This document shows positions 35,058 to 43,603 of a stretch of 64,000 bases of DNA, piece by piece; within the stretch, counting starts at the first letter, position 1, and every line of letters begins with the position of its first letter. Position numbers and translations under genes: made by a program. Source of the DNA: Blastococcus xanthinilyticus (GTDB taxonomy: Bacteria > Actinomycetota > Actinomycetes > Mycobacteriales > Geodermatophilaceae). The notes beneath the pieces were generated by a model. That model saw only the letters and a list, made by a program, of their open reading frames with translations, ran no database searches and was not told where the DNA came from. The stretch is taken from contig NZ_VNHW01000007.1 of the NCBI RefSeq assembly GCF_008124835.1, positions 18,172 through 82,171 of the forward strand, written 5' to 3'.

Positions 35058-36767
35058 TCAGTCCTGCAGGGTCACCGTCGAGAAGTCCTCCGCCGTCAGC
35101 GGGCTGGGCTCCAGACCCTGGACGTTCTCGGCCACGACCAGCGCCGGGGGCGAGTGCGAGATCGGCACCGCCGGCAGGAACTCCTTGATCAGCCGGTTCG
35201 CCTCCTGGTACAGGTCGGTCCGGTCGGACGGATCCGGTGCGGCGTCGGCCTGCGCCAGCGCGGCGAAGATCTCCGGGGCGCTGAACGCGCCGAACTCCGC
35301 GGACGCCTGGTTGTTCTGGTCCTCGGCGAAGAACGTGCCGATGAAGTTGTAGGCGTCGTTGTAGTCACCGGTCCAGCCGAGCAGGTGGATGTCGGCCTGA
35401 CCCGCCTGCACCGCCTGCAGGTAGTCCGGGTTCCACTGCAGGGCGACCGGCTCGATGTTCAGGCCGACCTCGCGCAGGTCCTCGGCGATCACCTGGAACA
35501 TCGCGGCCGGGTCCGGCAGGTAGGGCCGGCTGACGTCGGTCGGGTAGTAGAACCGCAGCGTGGTGCCGGCGGCACCGGCCTCCTCCAGCAGCTGGCGGGC
35601 CCGCTCGGGGTCGTACTCGTAGGTCGGCACGTCGTCGGCCCAACCGTCGACCGACGGCGGCATGAAGTTCGTCGCCACCTCCGAGCCCTCGGGGAGCAGC
35701 GAGTTCACGATGGTCTCGCGGTCGATCGCGTGCGCGATGGCCTGCCGGACGCGCGGGTCCTGGAGCGCGGGGTTGGCCTGCGTGCCCTCGACGTTCCCGC
35801 CGTTGAAGCCCAGGTAGAGGATGTTGAACGGGTCGCGGACCAGTACTTGGAAGCCGTCGTCCTCGAGGGTCTGGTAGTCGGCGGGCGAGACGAAGTCGTA
35901 CCCGTCGATGGTGCCGGCCTGCAGCTCCTGCCGGCGGGTGTTCCCCTCGGGGATGGTGCGGAAGATGATCTCGTCGAGCTTGGCCGGCTCGCCCCAGTAG
36001 TCCTCGTTGCGGACGATGGTGACCTCGCCGTTGCCGCGGTCCCAGCTCTCGAACTTGAACGGTCCCGTGCCGGTCGGGTGCTCGAGGGCGTACTCGGTGT
36101 AGGTGATCGCGTCCTCGCTGCCCGACAGGTTGTCGGCGTCGTACTCCTGCAGCGCCGTCGGGCTCTGGATGGAGAAGGCCGGCAGGGAGAGGGCCGCGGG
36201 GATCTTGCTGGTCACCTGGTTGAACGAGACGACGGCGGTGTTCTCGTCGGTCGCCTCGCACCCCTCGTAGATACCGGGGTTCTCGCTGTCGGCGAAGCCG
36301 CCGAAGACCGCCTGGTAGTAGTACGTGGCGCTCGGGCTCTGCGCGAGGCCGGTGAAGTTGTGCCAGCGGTCGAAGTTGAAGCAGACCGCCTCGGCGTTGA
36401 AGTCCGTCCCGTCGTGGAACTGGACGTCCTCGCGCAGGTTGAACGTGTACTCGAGACCGTCCTCGCTCACCTCCCAGTCCTCGGCCAGGGCCGGCACGAG
36501 CTCGGTGGTGCCCGGCTCGTTGGTCAGCAGGCCCTCGTGGATCTGGCGGGCGATCCGGAAGGTCTCGCCGTCGCTGGCGAACGCCGGGTCGAACATCGCC
36601 GGGTCGCCGGCAGCGCCGAACACCAGCGTGCCGCCGGACTGCGCTGCGTCCCCCTCGCCGTCGCCCTCGCCGGAGTCCCGGTCGCTGGAGGCGCAGGCCG
36701 AGAGAGTGACTGCGGTGACCGCGGCCGCGGACGCGGCGAGCGCTCGAGTGGTACGACGACGTGTCAT
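35058..36767 (-). CDS. dppA: peptide-binding lipoprotein (SBP family 5)
   Basis: A 569-residue extracellular solute-binding lipoprotein. A twin-arginine-like basic start (MTRRRTTRALAASAAAVTA) and lipobox LSAC place the lipidated cysteine near residue 25. A Gly/Asp/Glu-rich linker follows. The family-5 signature region starts at GGTLVFGAAGDPAMFDPAFA, and GTGPFKFESWDRG and DPRVRQAIAHAIDRE are typical of DppA/OppA. It is the first gene of the operon dppA-B-C-D-F. ATG 36767 is chosen because it directly precedes the signal sequence. Confidence 0.92.
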   Translation of the reverse strand: MTRRRTTRALAASAAAVTAVTLSACASSDRDSGEGDGEGDAAQSGGTLVFGAAGDPAMFDPAFASDGETFRIARQIHEGLLTNEPGTTELVPALAEDWEVSEDGLEYTFNLREDVQFHDGTDFNAEAVCFNFDRWHNFTGLAQSPSATYYYQAVFGGFADSENPGIYEGCEATDENTAVVSFNQVTSKIPAALSLPAFSIQSPTALQEYDADNLSGSEDAITYTEYALEHPTGTGPFKFESWDRGNGEVTIVRNEDYWGEPAKLDEIIFRTIPEGNTRRQELQAGTIDGYDFVSPADYQTLEDDGFQVLVRDPFNILYLGFNGGNVEGTQANPALQDPRVRQAIAHAIDRETIVNSLLPEGSEVATNFMPPSVDGWADDVPTYEYDPERARQLLEEAGAAGTTLRFYYPTDVSRPYLPDPAAMFQVIAEDLREVGLNIEPVALQWNPDYLQAVQAGQADIHLLGWTGDYNDAYNFIGTFFAEDQNNQASAEFGAFSAPEIFAALAQADAAPDPSDRTDLYQEANRLIKEFLPAVPISHSPPALVVAENVQGLEPSPLTAEDFSTVTLQD

Positions 36768-37079
36768 CGCGGAAGACCTGCCTCCTCGGCCACAGCGGAC
36801 CGGACGAGTTCCGGACGTGGAGCCCGCGGACGCGAAGGCGTCCGTGGATCGCCTGTGGACCCTAGGCGGCGTCCGTCGCTCCCCGGCAGTGCCGGTCGTC
36901 CATCGACACCAACCCGTGACCTTCGTCCTCGCCGTGCAGGTCAGCACCGTCACGCGCCGCCGCCGGAGCACTCTGGCCCGTCGCCGGGCGACCTGCTCGG
37001 AGCCCGCCCGGGTGCTCACGGGACGGTCGGCGTCGGCAGGCGTTGCTCGGCGCCGGCGTCAGGTGTCGACGGGTCGGTG
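36768..37079. other. 312-bp region between recR and dppA
   Basis: No gene seen. It must hold the dppA promoter: TAGGGT on the minus strand at 36859-36864 is a plausible -10. A short GNRA-like hairpin (GGACGC-GAAG-GCGTCC, 36828-36843) lies in the dppA leader. The rest shows no recognisable feature. Confidence 0.45.
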
Positions 37080-37679
37080 TCACGCGTCGATGCGGCGGCG
37101 GCCCTCGAACGCCCGGCCCAGCGTCACCTCGTCGGCGTACTCGAGGTCGCCGCCCACCGGCAGCCCGCTGGCCAGCCGGGAGACCGCGAGCCCCATCGGC
37201 CCGACCAGTCGCGCCAGGTAGGCGGCGGTCGCCTCGCCCTCGAGATTCGGGTCGGTGGCGATGATCAGCTCGGTGACCGCGCCGTTCATCAGCCGCGTCA
37301 TGAGCTCCTTGACCCGCAGGTCGTCCGGGCCGACGCCGTCGATCGGGCTGATCGCCCCGCCGAGCACGTGGTAACGGCCCCGGAACTCCCGCGTGCGCTC
37401 GATGGCCACGACGTCCTTGGGCTCCTCGACCACGCACAGCACGTCGTCGACGCGGCGCGGGTCGCGGCAGATCCGGCACTGCTCGGCCTCGGCGACGTTG
37501 TAGCAGGTCACGCAGAAGCGGACCGACTCCTGGACCCGGGTGAGGGCGGCCACCAGCCGGGTGACGTCGGCGGACTCGGCCGACAGCAGGTGGAAGGCGA
37601 TGCGCTGCGCGCTCTTCGGCCCCACACCGGGCAGGCGACCGAGCTCGTCGATCAGGTCCTGGACGGCACCCTCGTACAC
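37080..37679 (-). CDS. recR: recombination mediator RecR
   Basis: A 199-residue protein of normal RecR length. A helix-hairpin-helix ([20 protein letters not shown]) is followed by the zinc finger with Cys56, 59, 68 and 71 ([16 protein letters not shown]). A Toprim domain (about 79-170; [33 protein letters not shown]) and a C-terminal Walker B-like segment follow. RecR works with RecF/RecO to load RecA on gapped DNA. It is the end of the conserved dnaX-ybaB-recR cluster. Start GTG 37679 is preceded by GAGGAG. Confidence 0.97.
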   Translation of the reverse strand: MYEGAVQDLIDELGRLPGVGPKSAQRIAFHLLSAESADVTRLVAALTRVQESVRFCVTCYNVAEAEQCRICRDPRRVDDVLCVVEEPKDVVAIERTREFRGRYHVLGGAISPIDGVGPDDLRVKELMTRLMNGAVTELIIATDPNLEGEATAAYLARLVGPMGLAVSRLASGLPVGGDLEYADEVTLGRAFEGRRRIDA

Positions 37680-37721
37680 GGTGCTCCTCGGGTTGCGAAG
37701 TGGATCGGGCGGCGGGCCCGA

Positions 37722-38060
37722 TCAGAGACCGGGCAGCCCCAGGCCGCCACCCAGGCCCCCGGCGAGGGGGCCCATCCGGCTGGCGGTCAGCTCGTCGGCC
37801 GCGCGCTTGGCGTCCCGGACCGCGGCGACGACGAGGTCCTGCAGCGTCTCGAGGTCGTCGGGGTCGACGGCGTCCGGGGCGATGGTGAGCGCGGTCAGGT
37901 CGCCGTCGCCGGTCATCGTGGCCGAGACCAGCCCACCACCGGCGGTGCCGGTGACCTCGGTGGCCGCCAGCTCCTGCTGGGCGGCGGCGAGCTGCTGCTG
38001 CATCTGCTGCGCCTGCTTCATGAGCTGAGACAGGTCGGGCTGCTGGCCTCCGGGGAACAT
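37722..38060 (-). CDS. ybaB: YbaB/EbfC nucleoid-associated protein
   Basis: A 112-residue DNA-binding protein. The N-terminal helix is [20 protein letters not shown], then the family core [20 protein letters not shown] and a C-terminal helix [15 protein letters not shown] with a Gly-rich tail. YbaB dimers bind DNA as tweezers and help organise the nucleoid. Position between dnaX and recR is conserved in bacteria. A TACTCT hexamer six bases before ATG 38060 suggests it also has its own leaderless promoter. Confidence 0.95.
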   Translation of the reverse strand: MFPGGQQPDLSQLMKQAQQMQQQLAAAQQELAATEVTGTAGGGLVSATMTGDGDLTALTIAPDAVDPDDLETLQDLVVAAVRDAKRAADELTASRMGPLAGGLGGGLGLPGL

Positions 38061-38066
38061 GCCACG

Positions 38067-38072
38067 AGAGTA
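38067..38072 (-). promoter_or_regulatory. -10 element (TACTCT) before ybaB
   Basis: TANNNT on the minus strand with a 6-base gap to the ybaB ATG and no Shine-Dalgarno sequence, the classic spacing of leaderless actinobacterial transcripts. Confidence 0.5.
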
Positions 38073-38178
38073 GGCCGCCGGTACGACAGGTGAGGGCACG
38101 CCGCCCGTCCTGCCGCCCCGCGTTGCTGCCCGCCCTCTGCCGGGACCCGGCGCGGGCCGCCGGGCGGCGCGTCCCCGC

Positions 38179-40524
38179 TCAGCCCTCGACGGGCCGGGCG
38201 CCGAGCTGGGACCGCAGCAGCTGCAGCGCCGCCTGCTCCTGGTCGACGGCGGGCGCGGGTTCCCGGTCACCGTCGGAGGAGGCCTCCGCCGCGCGCTCGG
38301 CCATGAGCTCGCGCGCCTCGGCGGCCTCCGCCGCCTGGGCCGCCTCGCGCGCCGCCTCCCGGGCCGCCGCCGGTGCGACCGCGGCCCCACCCGAAGCGGC
38401 GCCGCCGCCCTCGACCACCGCGTCGACGCGCCAGCGCACCCCGAGGAGCTCGTTGAGCGCCTCCCGCACGACGTCCTTGTTCAGGTCGTCGCCCAGCCGG
38501 CGGGCCAGCGCCGGCGAGGAGGTCGACAGCGTGAGGACACCGCCCGAGAGCTGCTGCACCTGGGCGCTGTGCAGCAGCGCCTCGGTGGTCCGCTTGTGCT
38601 TCTTCACCACAGCCAGGAGCTCCGGCCAGATCCGCCGGACGTCGGCGGTGGTCAGCTCCCCGTCGGACGCGGTCTCCGGCGGGTTCGCCGAGACGACCGG
38701 GGTCGGCTCGCCACCCCGGGGCGCGGGGGCCGACTCCGCCGCCGCGCGCGGCGGCGACGCCGGGCGCGGCTGGTCGACCCGGGCGGCCGCCGCACGGGCC
38801 GCGGCGGGCTGTGCCGCGTGCGGCCACTCCTCGTCGTCGGTGGGCTCCGGCGGGAGCGGGATGTCCGGCTCACCGGCCGTCTCGCGGGCCGGGCGGGGGC
38901 GGTTCCCCGGCTGGGCCGTGTCCGGCCAGTCGGTCGCGGCCGCGGCGGGGGCCGGCGCCGCCGGGGTGGAGCGCGGCTTGGTGCCCGGCTGCAGCGTCTC
39001 GGGCCACCCGTCCCCCGCCGTGCCCGGCGCGTTGGCCGGCGCGGCGGGTGCCGGAGGAGCGGACGGCGTCCCGGGCGCCCGCGCGGGGGCGCCCGCAGGG
39101 GGCGGTGCGGCCGGGGCCTCCGGCGCCCGGGCGGCAGCGGCCGCCGCCGGTGCCGCGGGCGGCGGCGGGGCAGCAGCCGGCGCGGGCGGCGCCTCGCGCC
39201 GGGAAGGCTGGGACTGCGACGGGCGGACGTACTCCCGCCGGGAGCCTGCCCCGGCGTCCTCCCGCTCGGGGGCCGGCGTCGCGGCCGGCGGCGGCGGGAC
39301 CTCCGCGACCGGGGGCTCGCGGTGCGCGGGCTCGGCCACCGGGCGCCCGGCGTGCTCCCCGGCGATGGACATCCGCCGCTCCAGCCGCTCCAGCCGCTGG
39401 AGGGTGGCGGCGGCCGAGCCGTCGGTGGCCGGCAGCAGCATCCGGGCGCAGACCAGCTCGAGCAGCAGCCGCGGCGCCGTCGTGCCGCGCATCTCGGTCA
39501 GGCCCTCGTGCACGGTGTCGGCCATCCGCGACAGCGTCGCCGACCCCAGCGCCTGGGCCTGGGAGTTCATCAGGTCCAGCCGGTCGGGCGGGCAGTCCAG
39601 CAGGCCGTTGCCGCCCGCGTCGGGCACCGCGTCGAGGACGATCAGGTCGCGCAGCCGGTCGAGCAGGTCGGTGGCGAAGCGGCGCGGGTCGTGGCCGGCC
39701 TCGACCACCCGGTCGACGGCGCGGAAGACCCCGGGCGCGTCCGAGGCGGCGAGGGCGTCGATGGTCTCGTCGAGCAGCGCGTCGTCGGTGACGCCGAGCA
39801 GGCCGACGGCCTCGCGGTAGGTGACCCCCTCGGGGCCGGCGCCGGCGAGCAGCTGGTCGAGGATCGACAGCGAGTCGCGGACCGATCCGCCGCCCGCGCG
39901 CACCACCAGCGGGTAGACCGTCGGCTCCACCTGCACGCCCTCGGCGGCACAGGTCTTCTCCAGCAGGGTGCGCAGCGTGGTCGGCGGCACGAGCCGGAAC
40001 GGGTAGTGGTGCGTGCGCGACCGGATGGTCGGGAGCACCTTCTCCGGCTCCGTCGTCGCGAAGACGAAGACGAGGAAGTCCGGCGGCTCCTCCACCACCT
40101 TGAGCAGGGCGTTGAAGCCCTGCGTGGTCACCATGTGCGCCTCGTCGACGATGTAGACCTTGTAGCGGCTGCTCACCGGCGCGAAGAACGCCCGCTCCCG
40201 CAGGTCCCGGGCGTCGTCGACACCGCCGTGGCTGGCCGCGTCGATCTCCATGACGTCGAGCGAGCCGGGGCCGTCCGGCGCCAGGGCGATGCACGACTCG
40301 CAGACCCCGCAGGGGGTGGACGTCGGCCCCTGGGCGCAGTTGAGCGACCGGGCCAGGATGCGCGCCGAGGAGGTCTTGCCGCAGCCCCGGGGGCCGCTGA
40401 ACAGGTAGGCGTGGTTGATCCGCCCCGCGTCGACCGCGTTCATGAGCGGGGCGGTGACGTGCTCCTGCCCGACCACCTCGGCGAAGGTCGCCGGACGGTA
40501 CTTGCGGTAGAGCGCCAGAGCCAC
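38179..40524 (-). CDS. dnaX: DNA polymerase III subunit gamma/tau
   Basis: The clamp-loader ATPase of the replisome, 781 residues. The N-terminus is [20 protein letters not shown]. Walker A is GPRGCGKT (44-51), the zinc module uses Cys63, 72, 75 and 78, and the DEAH-like box is [11 protein letters not shown]. Domain III with [11 protein letters not shown] follows. Residues about 385-620 form a long Pro/Ala/Glu-rich linker, then the tau-specific C-terminal domain ([20 protein letters not shown]) appears. No A-run frameshift site for making gamma was seen. TAATCT lies six bases before GTG 40524, so the transcript is probably leaderless. Confidence 0.97.
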   Translation of the reverse strand: MALALYRKYRPATFAEVVGQEHVTAPLMNAVDAGRINHAYLFSGPRGCGKTSSARILARSLNCAQGPTSTPCGVCESCIALAPDGPGSLDVMEIDAASHGGVDDARDLRERAFFAPVSSRYKVYIVDEAHMVTTQGFNALLKVVEEPPDFLVFVFATTEPEKVLPTIRSRTHHYPFRLVPPTTLRTLLEKTCAAEGVQVEPTVYPLVVRAGGGSVRDSLSILDQLLAGAGPEGVTYREAVGLLGVTDDALLDETIDALAASDAPGVFRAVDRVVEAGHDPRRFATDLLDRLRDLIVLDAVPDAGGNGLLDCPPDRLDLMNSQAQALGSATLSRMADTVHEGLTEMRGTTAPRLLLELVCARMLLPATDGSAAATLQRLERLERRMSIAGEHAGRPVAEPAHREPPVAEVPPPPAATPAPEREDAGAGSRREYVRPSQSQPSRREAPPAPAAAPPPPAAPAAAAAARAPEAPAAPPPAGAPARAPGTPSAPPAPAAPANAPGTAGDGWPETLQPGTKPRSTPAAPAPAAAATDWPDTAQPGNRPRPARETAGEPDIPLPPEPTDDEEWPHAAQPAAARAAAARVDQPRPASPPRAAAESAPAPRGGEPTPVVSANPPETASDGELTTADVRRIWPELLAVVKKHKRTTEALLHSAQVQQLSGGVLTLSTSSPALARRLGDDLNKDVVREALNELLGVRWRVDAVVEGGGAASGGAAVAPAAAREAAREAAQAAEAAEARELMAERAAEASSDGDREPAPAVDQEQAALQLLRSQLGARPVEG

Positions 40525-40530
40525 GGAGCG

Positions 40531-40536
40531 AGATTA
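40531..40536 (-). promoter_or_regulatory. -10 element (TAATCT) of dnaX
   Basis: TANNNT on the minus strand with a 6-base gap to the dnaX GTG, no ribosome-binding site between. A leaderless start for the dnaX-ybaB-recR transcript is inferred. Confidence 0.55.
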
Positions 40537-40686
40537 CGTGCCCGCACCGACACCCTGGCGGACGTTCCGGATCCGCCGCCGCCGGACCGGTCCACCCGGG
40601 CCGTCGCGGAGCCGATGTCTGCCGGAGTGGGGCGGGACCGGCGACCCGGGGCGTCCTCATGGTGTGAGCGACCACCGGAGGGGCGA

Positions 40687-41211
40687 GTGACCGAGAGCAA
40701 GGACGCGGAGTTCACCGACTTCGTCGCCCACCACGGCGGCCACCTGCTGCGCACGGCCTGCCTGGTCACCGGCGACTCCCACCGCGGCGAGGACCTGCTC
40801 CAGACCGCGCTGGCCAAGGCGTACGGGTCCTGGTCGAAGGTGCGCGCCGCGGACCACCCGGTGGCCTACGTCCGGCGGCTGATGATCAACGCGCACCTGA
40901 GCTGGCTGCGCCGGCTCGCCAACGCCGAGCAGGTCGTCGAGAGCCTGCCGGAGACCGGCTCGGGCGACCTGCAGGCCGCCCACGCGGAGACCGACGTCAT
41001 GCGGCGGGCCCTCCTCACGCTGTCCCCCCGCGTCCGGACGGCGGTGGTGCTGCGCTACTTCGACGACCTCTCCGAGGCCGACACCGCCCGGGTCATGGGC
41101 TGCTCCCGCAGCACGGTCAACAACCACATCACCAAGGGGCTGGCGGCGCTGCGCGTGCTGCTGGCCGCGACCGGCGACGACCTCACGCCCACGTCGAGGA
41201 GGACCTCGTGA
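40687..41211 (+). CDS. SigE-family ECF RNA polymerase sigma factor
   Basis: A 174-residue ECF sigma factor. Region 2 (about residues 8-75) contains GEDLLQTALAKAYGSWSKVR and VAYVRRLMINAHLSWLRR. Region 4 (about 105-160) contains LSPRVRTAVVLRYFDDLSEA and the HTH VMGCSRSTVNNHITKGLAAL. It would direct RNA polymerase to a small stress regulon. The start is GTG 40687 with GGAGGGGC before it. The following gene begins inside its stop (GTGA), the usual place for its anti-sigma or membrane partner. Confidence 0.92.
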   Translation: MTESKDAEFTDFVAHHGGHLLRTACLVTGDSHRGEDLLQTALAKAYGSWSKVRAADHPVAYVRRLMINAHLSWLRRLANAEQVVESLPETGSGDLQAAHAETDVMRRALLTLSPRVRTAVVLRYFDDLSEADTARVMGCSRSTVNNHITKGLAALRVLLAATGDDLTPTSRRTS

Positions 41212-42026
41212 ACGACGGCGACACCACCCTGATCAGCGCCCGCCTGGACGACCTGGCCGACCAGCTCGCGCCCGGCTTCGACCCGCGGGCCCACGCCCTC
41301 GGAGCCCGGGACCGCTACCGGCAGCAGCGCCGGACCCGCCTGGGGACGGCGGCGGTGGCGGCCGTCGTGGTCGCCGTGGGGATCGGCGTGCCGACCGCGC
41401 TCGGCGCGCTGACGGCGTCCCCCGGCGGCGGCGTCGCCGGCCCGGGGACGGCCGGTACCGAGGCGGTCCCGGAGGACTCGGCCGCCCGGTCGGCCGCCGA
41501 GGACGCCCGCCGCGCGCGGGAGGCCGAGGACCGTGCGACGGCGGCCGCCGAGGAGGCCGCCGCCGTCGAGATGGTCGCCGGGGTCCTCGGGGCGCGGACC
41601 CCGCCGCTCGAGCTGCGCGCCGGCGCCGACCGGGCCTGCCCCGACGTCGCGGCGGGGCTGATCGCCGCCCTCGGGGGCGGGACGCGGCCGACCACCGGCA
41701 CCGATCTCACCGGCGGCTGCCGGTGGTCGACCCCGGGGCCGGCGCTCACGCTGTCACTGGTCCCCGGGCAGACCGAGGACCAGATGGTCGGCGAGGTGGA
41801 CCGGTCCGTGGCCGCCGAGGGGTGCACCGTGCGGGTGATGCCGAGCGCCGTCGACGTCACGCCGCTGACCGTGTGCCCGGCCGGCACCGGAACGACGTGG
41901 ACGCTGCGCGTGCCCGACAGCGGCGGCGCCGGCTACTGGGTGCTGTCGGCCGAGGACGCGCCCACGGCCGAGGCCGGGTCCGGCGGGCTGCTGGCGCTGG
42001 TCGACGTGGTCGACGCCGGCTGGTGA
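41208..42026 (+). CDS. putative membrane partner/anti-sigma of the ECF factor
   Basis: A 272-residue protein with a cytoplasmic N-terminus of about 45 residues, one membrane helix (about 46-68; TAAVAAVVVAVGIGVPTALG) and an external domain. A charged Ala/Glu/Arg helix (SAAEDARRAREAEDRATAAA) lies near 100. The external part has paired cysteines (CPDVAAGLIAALG, GGCRW, GCTVR, TVCPAG). It has the topology of anti-sigma factors paired with SigE-type ECF genes, but no zinc HxxxCxxC motif, so direct anti-sigma activity is inferred only from translational coupling (GTGA overlap) to the sigma gene. Confidence 0.6.
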   Translation: MNDGDTTLISARLDDLADQLAPGFDPRAHALGARDRYRQQRRTRLGTAAVAAVVVAVGIGVPTALGALTASPGGGVAGPGTAGTEAVPEDSAARSAAEDARRAREAEDRATAAAEEAAAVEMVAGVLGARTPPLELRAGADRACPDVAAGLIAALGGGTRPTTGTDLTGGCRWSTPGPALTLSLVPGQTEDQMVGEVDRSVAAEGCTVRVMPSAVDVTPLTVCPAGTGTTWTLRVPDSGGAGYWVLSAEDAPTAEAGSGGLLALVDVVDAGW

Positions 42027-42033
42027 GCGCGGG

Positions 42034-42699
42034 TCACCGCGTCAGCACGAGGAAGAGCTCGATCGAGCCGGCGTCCTCCACGCGCACGAACCCCAGGTCC
42101 GGGGGCTCGATGCCGAAGTCGGCGAAGGCGACCGGGACCGAGCCGGAGACCTCGGCCCCCTCGGGCGTCAGGACGGCGGAGAGCTCGACCTCCACGGGCC
42201 GGGTGACGCCGGTGAGGGTGAGCTCGCCGGGAACGGGCACGGTCTGCGGGGTCCCGGTCAGCTCGGGGAGCTCCACCGGCCCGGTCACCGTGAAGGTCGC
42301 CGTGGGGTGGGCGGCGACGTCCATGACGTTGTCGCGGAAGTAGGCGTCCCGCCGGCCGTTGTCGGTGGCGATGCTCGCCACGTCGACGGTCACCTCGGCC
42401 TCGGTGAGGGCTCCGTCGGCCACCACGAGGGAGCCGCTGACCTGCTCGGTGGTGCCGGCCACGGCGACGTCGGCGCCGTTGAGCACCTCGTCGACGCGGT
42501 AGCCGGCCGTGGAGCCCTCGGCCACGGTCCAGCTGCCGTCGGTCTCCTCCGTGAGCGCGGCGCCCTCGGGCTGGGACTGCACGGTCCGTGCCGCGGGCGC
42601 GTCGTCCTGCAGCGCGGCGTAGACCAGCGGCCCGGCGACGAGCGCGACGACGGCGAGGGCGATCCCGCCACCGAGGAACCACCAGATGCGTCGGGACAT
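42034..42699 (-). CDS. YceI family protein
   Basis: A 221-residue membrane-anchored protein. The N-terminal helix is WFLGGGIALAVVALVAGPLV (residues 7-26). The YceI lipocalin-like domain follows: DGSWTVAEGSTAGYRVDEVL, then AYFRDNVMDVAAHPTATFTV and the typical LTGVTRPVEVEL, ending in FVRVEDAGSIELFLVL. YceI proteins bind isoprenoid-type lipids; the exact ligand is unknown. It is convergent with the ECF operon and seven bases from its stop. Confidence 0.93.
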   Translation of the reverse strand: MSRRIWWFLGGGIALAVVALVAGPLVYAALQDDAPAARTVQSQPEGAALTEETDGSWTVAEGSTAGYRVDEVLNGADVAVAGTTEQVSGSLVVADGALTEAEVTVDVASIATDNGRRDAYFRDNVMDVAAHPTATFTVTGPVELPELTGTPQTVPVPGELTLTGVTRPVEVELSAVLTPEGAEVSGSVPVAFADFGIEPPDLGFVRVEDAGSIELFLVLTR

Positions 42700-42790
42700 C
42701 TCCGCTCCAGTCGTTGAAGGTTCATGCAGCCAAACGCAGGAACCTGTCAACGAGCTGGGAAGCCGCCCGGAGCCGGCCGGGAAAAGAAGA

Positions 42791-42878
42791 GGACCCCCCG
42801 CGCACCCGCCAGAGCCCGCTTATCCTTGCTGCCTTCCGGCCCTGGGGAGGTTCACAGGGTGACGCCACACGAGGGGTC
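42791..42878 (-). ncRNA. ffs: signal recognition particle 4.5S RNA (small type)
   Basis: On the minus strand the region holds the SRP Alu-less hairpin: CTGTGAACC near the apex side, GGGCCGGAAGGCAGC (the GGAA tetraloop with symmetric internal loops) and GGATAAGCGGG. Outer ends GACCCC and GGGGTC pair. A T-rich stretch (TCTTCTTTTCC) follows directly, as an intrinsic terminator. Location beside dnaX and a tRNA-Ser is typical. Ends are approximate by a few bases. Confidence 0.92.
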
Positions 42879-42987
42879 GTGGACCACTGTAGGGCACGGC
42901 CGGCCCCCGGCACACGACCGCCCCCGGACAGACGTTCGGCCCGCGCGGAGGCGGGCCGTTCGTCGCCGCCCGCACGGACGGCTGCTG

Positions 42988-43072
42988 CGGAGGATGGGAG
43001 ATTCGAACTCCCGAGGGGTTGCCCCCAACCCGCTTTCCAAGCGAGCGCCATAGGCCACTAGGCGAATCCTCC
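42988..43072 (-). tRNA. tRNA-Ser (anticodon GGA)
   Basis: An 85-base class II tRNA with a long variable arm. The acceptor pairs GGAGGAT with ATCCTCC, followed by discriminator G. The anticodon stem CTCGC/GCGGG carries loop TTGGAAA, giving anticodon GGA. The T-arm is GAGTTCGAATCTC. CCA is not encoded. Confidence 0.96.
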
Positions 43073-43233
43073 AGGTACGCCGACGATCGTACCGGGCCCA
43101 CTCCCGCGGTTCGCAGGACACCGCCGGGGAGGCCGTCCGGGAGGCCGTGCGGCATCCTGCACCGAAGAGCGGTTGACCGCGGGGTCGACGGGGAAGGGCC
43201 TGCCATTGCGGGCACGGACGAGGAGGCGCAGGG

Positions 43234-43581
43234 ATGAGCGAGCACAGCGAGGTGCGGCCGGACGTCGTCGAGGCGATCGTCGGTGTGCTCAAGGGCGGTG
43301 ACGCCGGCGAGCTCCCGGCCGGGGCCACGGCGCAGGAGAAGACCGCGGCGAAGGACCGCTACCTCTCGGAGTTCGTCGCCGAGCGCAGCAAGCGCGACCG
43401 CCAGGCGCAGGCGTGGGAGCTGCTGCTGACCCGCAGCTACGACGAGCCCCCCACCTGGCAGCGGATCTTCGACGACCTCGACCCGAGCGTGCACACCGAG
43501 CTCGGCGAGCTCTACGACGCCCTGCCCGTGGGTGCGCAGGAGGAGTACGCCCGTCGGTACGGCGTCCCCTCCACCGTCTGA
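43234..43581 (+). CDS. hypothetical protein, 115 aa
   Basis: A 115-residue soluble protein that I do not recognise. It is helical and charged, with a conserved-looking block LLTRSYDEPPTWQRIFDDLD and an acidic C-terminus. No cysteines, membrane segment or signal peptide. GAGGAGG lies 11 bases before ATG 43234, and base composition matches its neighbours, so it is a real chromosomal gene. Its stop is 22 bases before the kinase gene start, so the two are probably co-transcribed. Confidence 0.75.
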   Translation: MSEHSEVRPDVVEAIVGVLKGGDAGELPAGATAQEKTAAKDRYLSEFVAERSKRDRQAQAWELLLTRSYDEPPTWQRIFDDLDPSVHTELGELYDALPVGAQEEYARRYGVPSTV

Positions 43582-43603
43582 CGCCGGACCCGCCCCGCCG
43601 CCG

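Noticed and set aside
38179..40524. Programmed frameshift in dnaX for the gamma subunit
   Set aside because: No A-rich slippery heptamer with a following stem is visible; the frame is uninterrupted.
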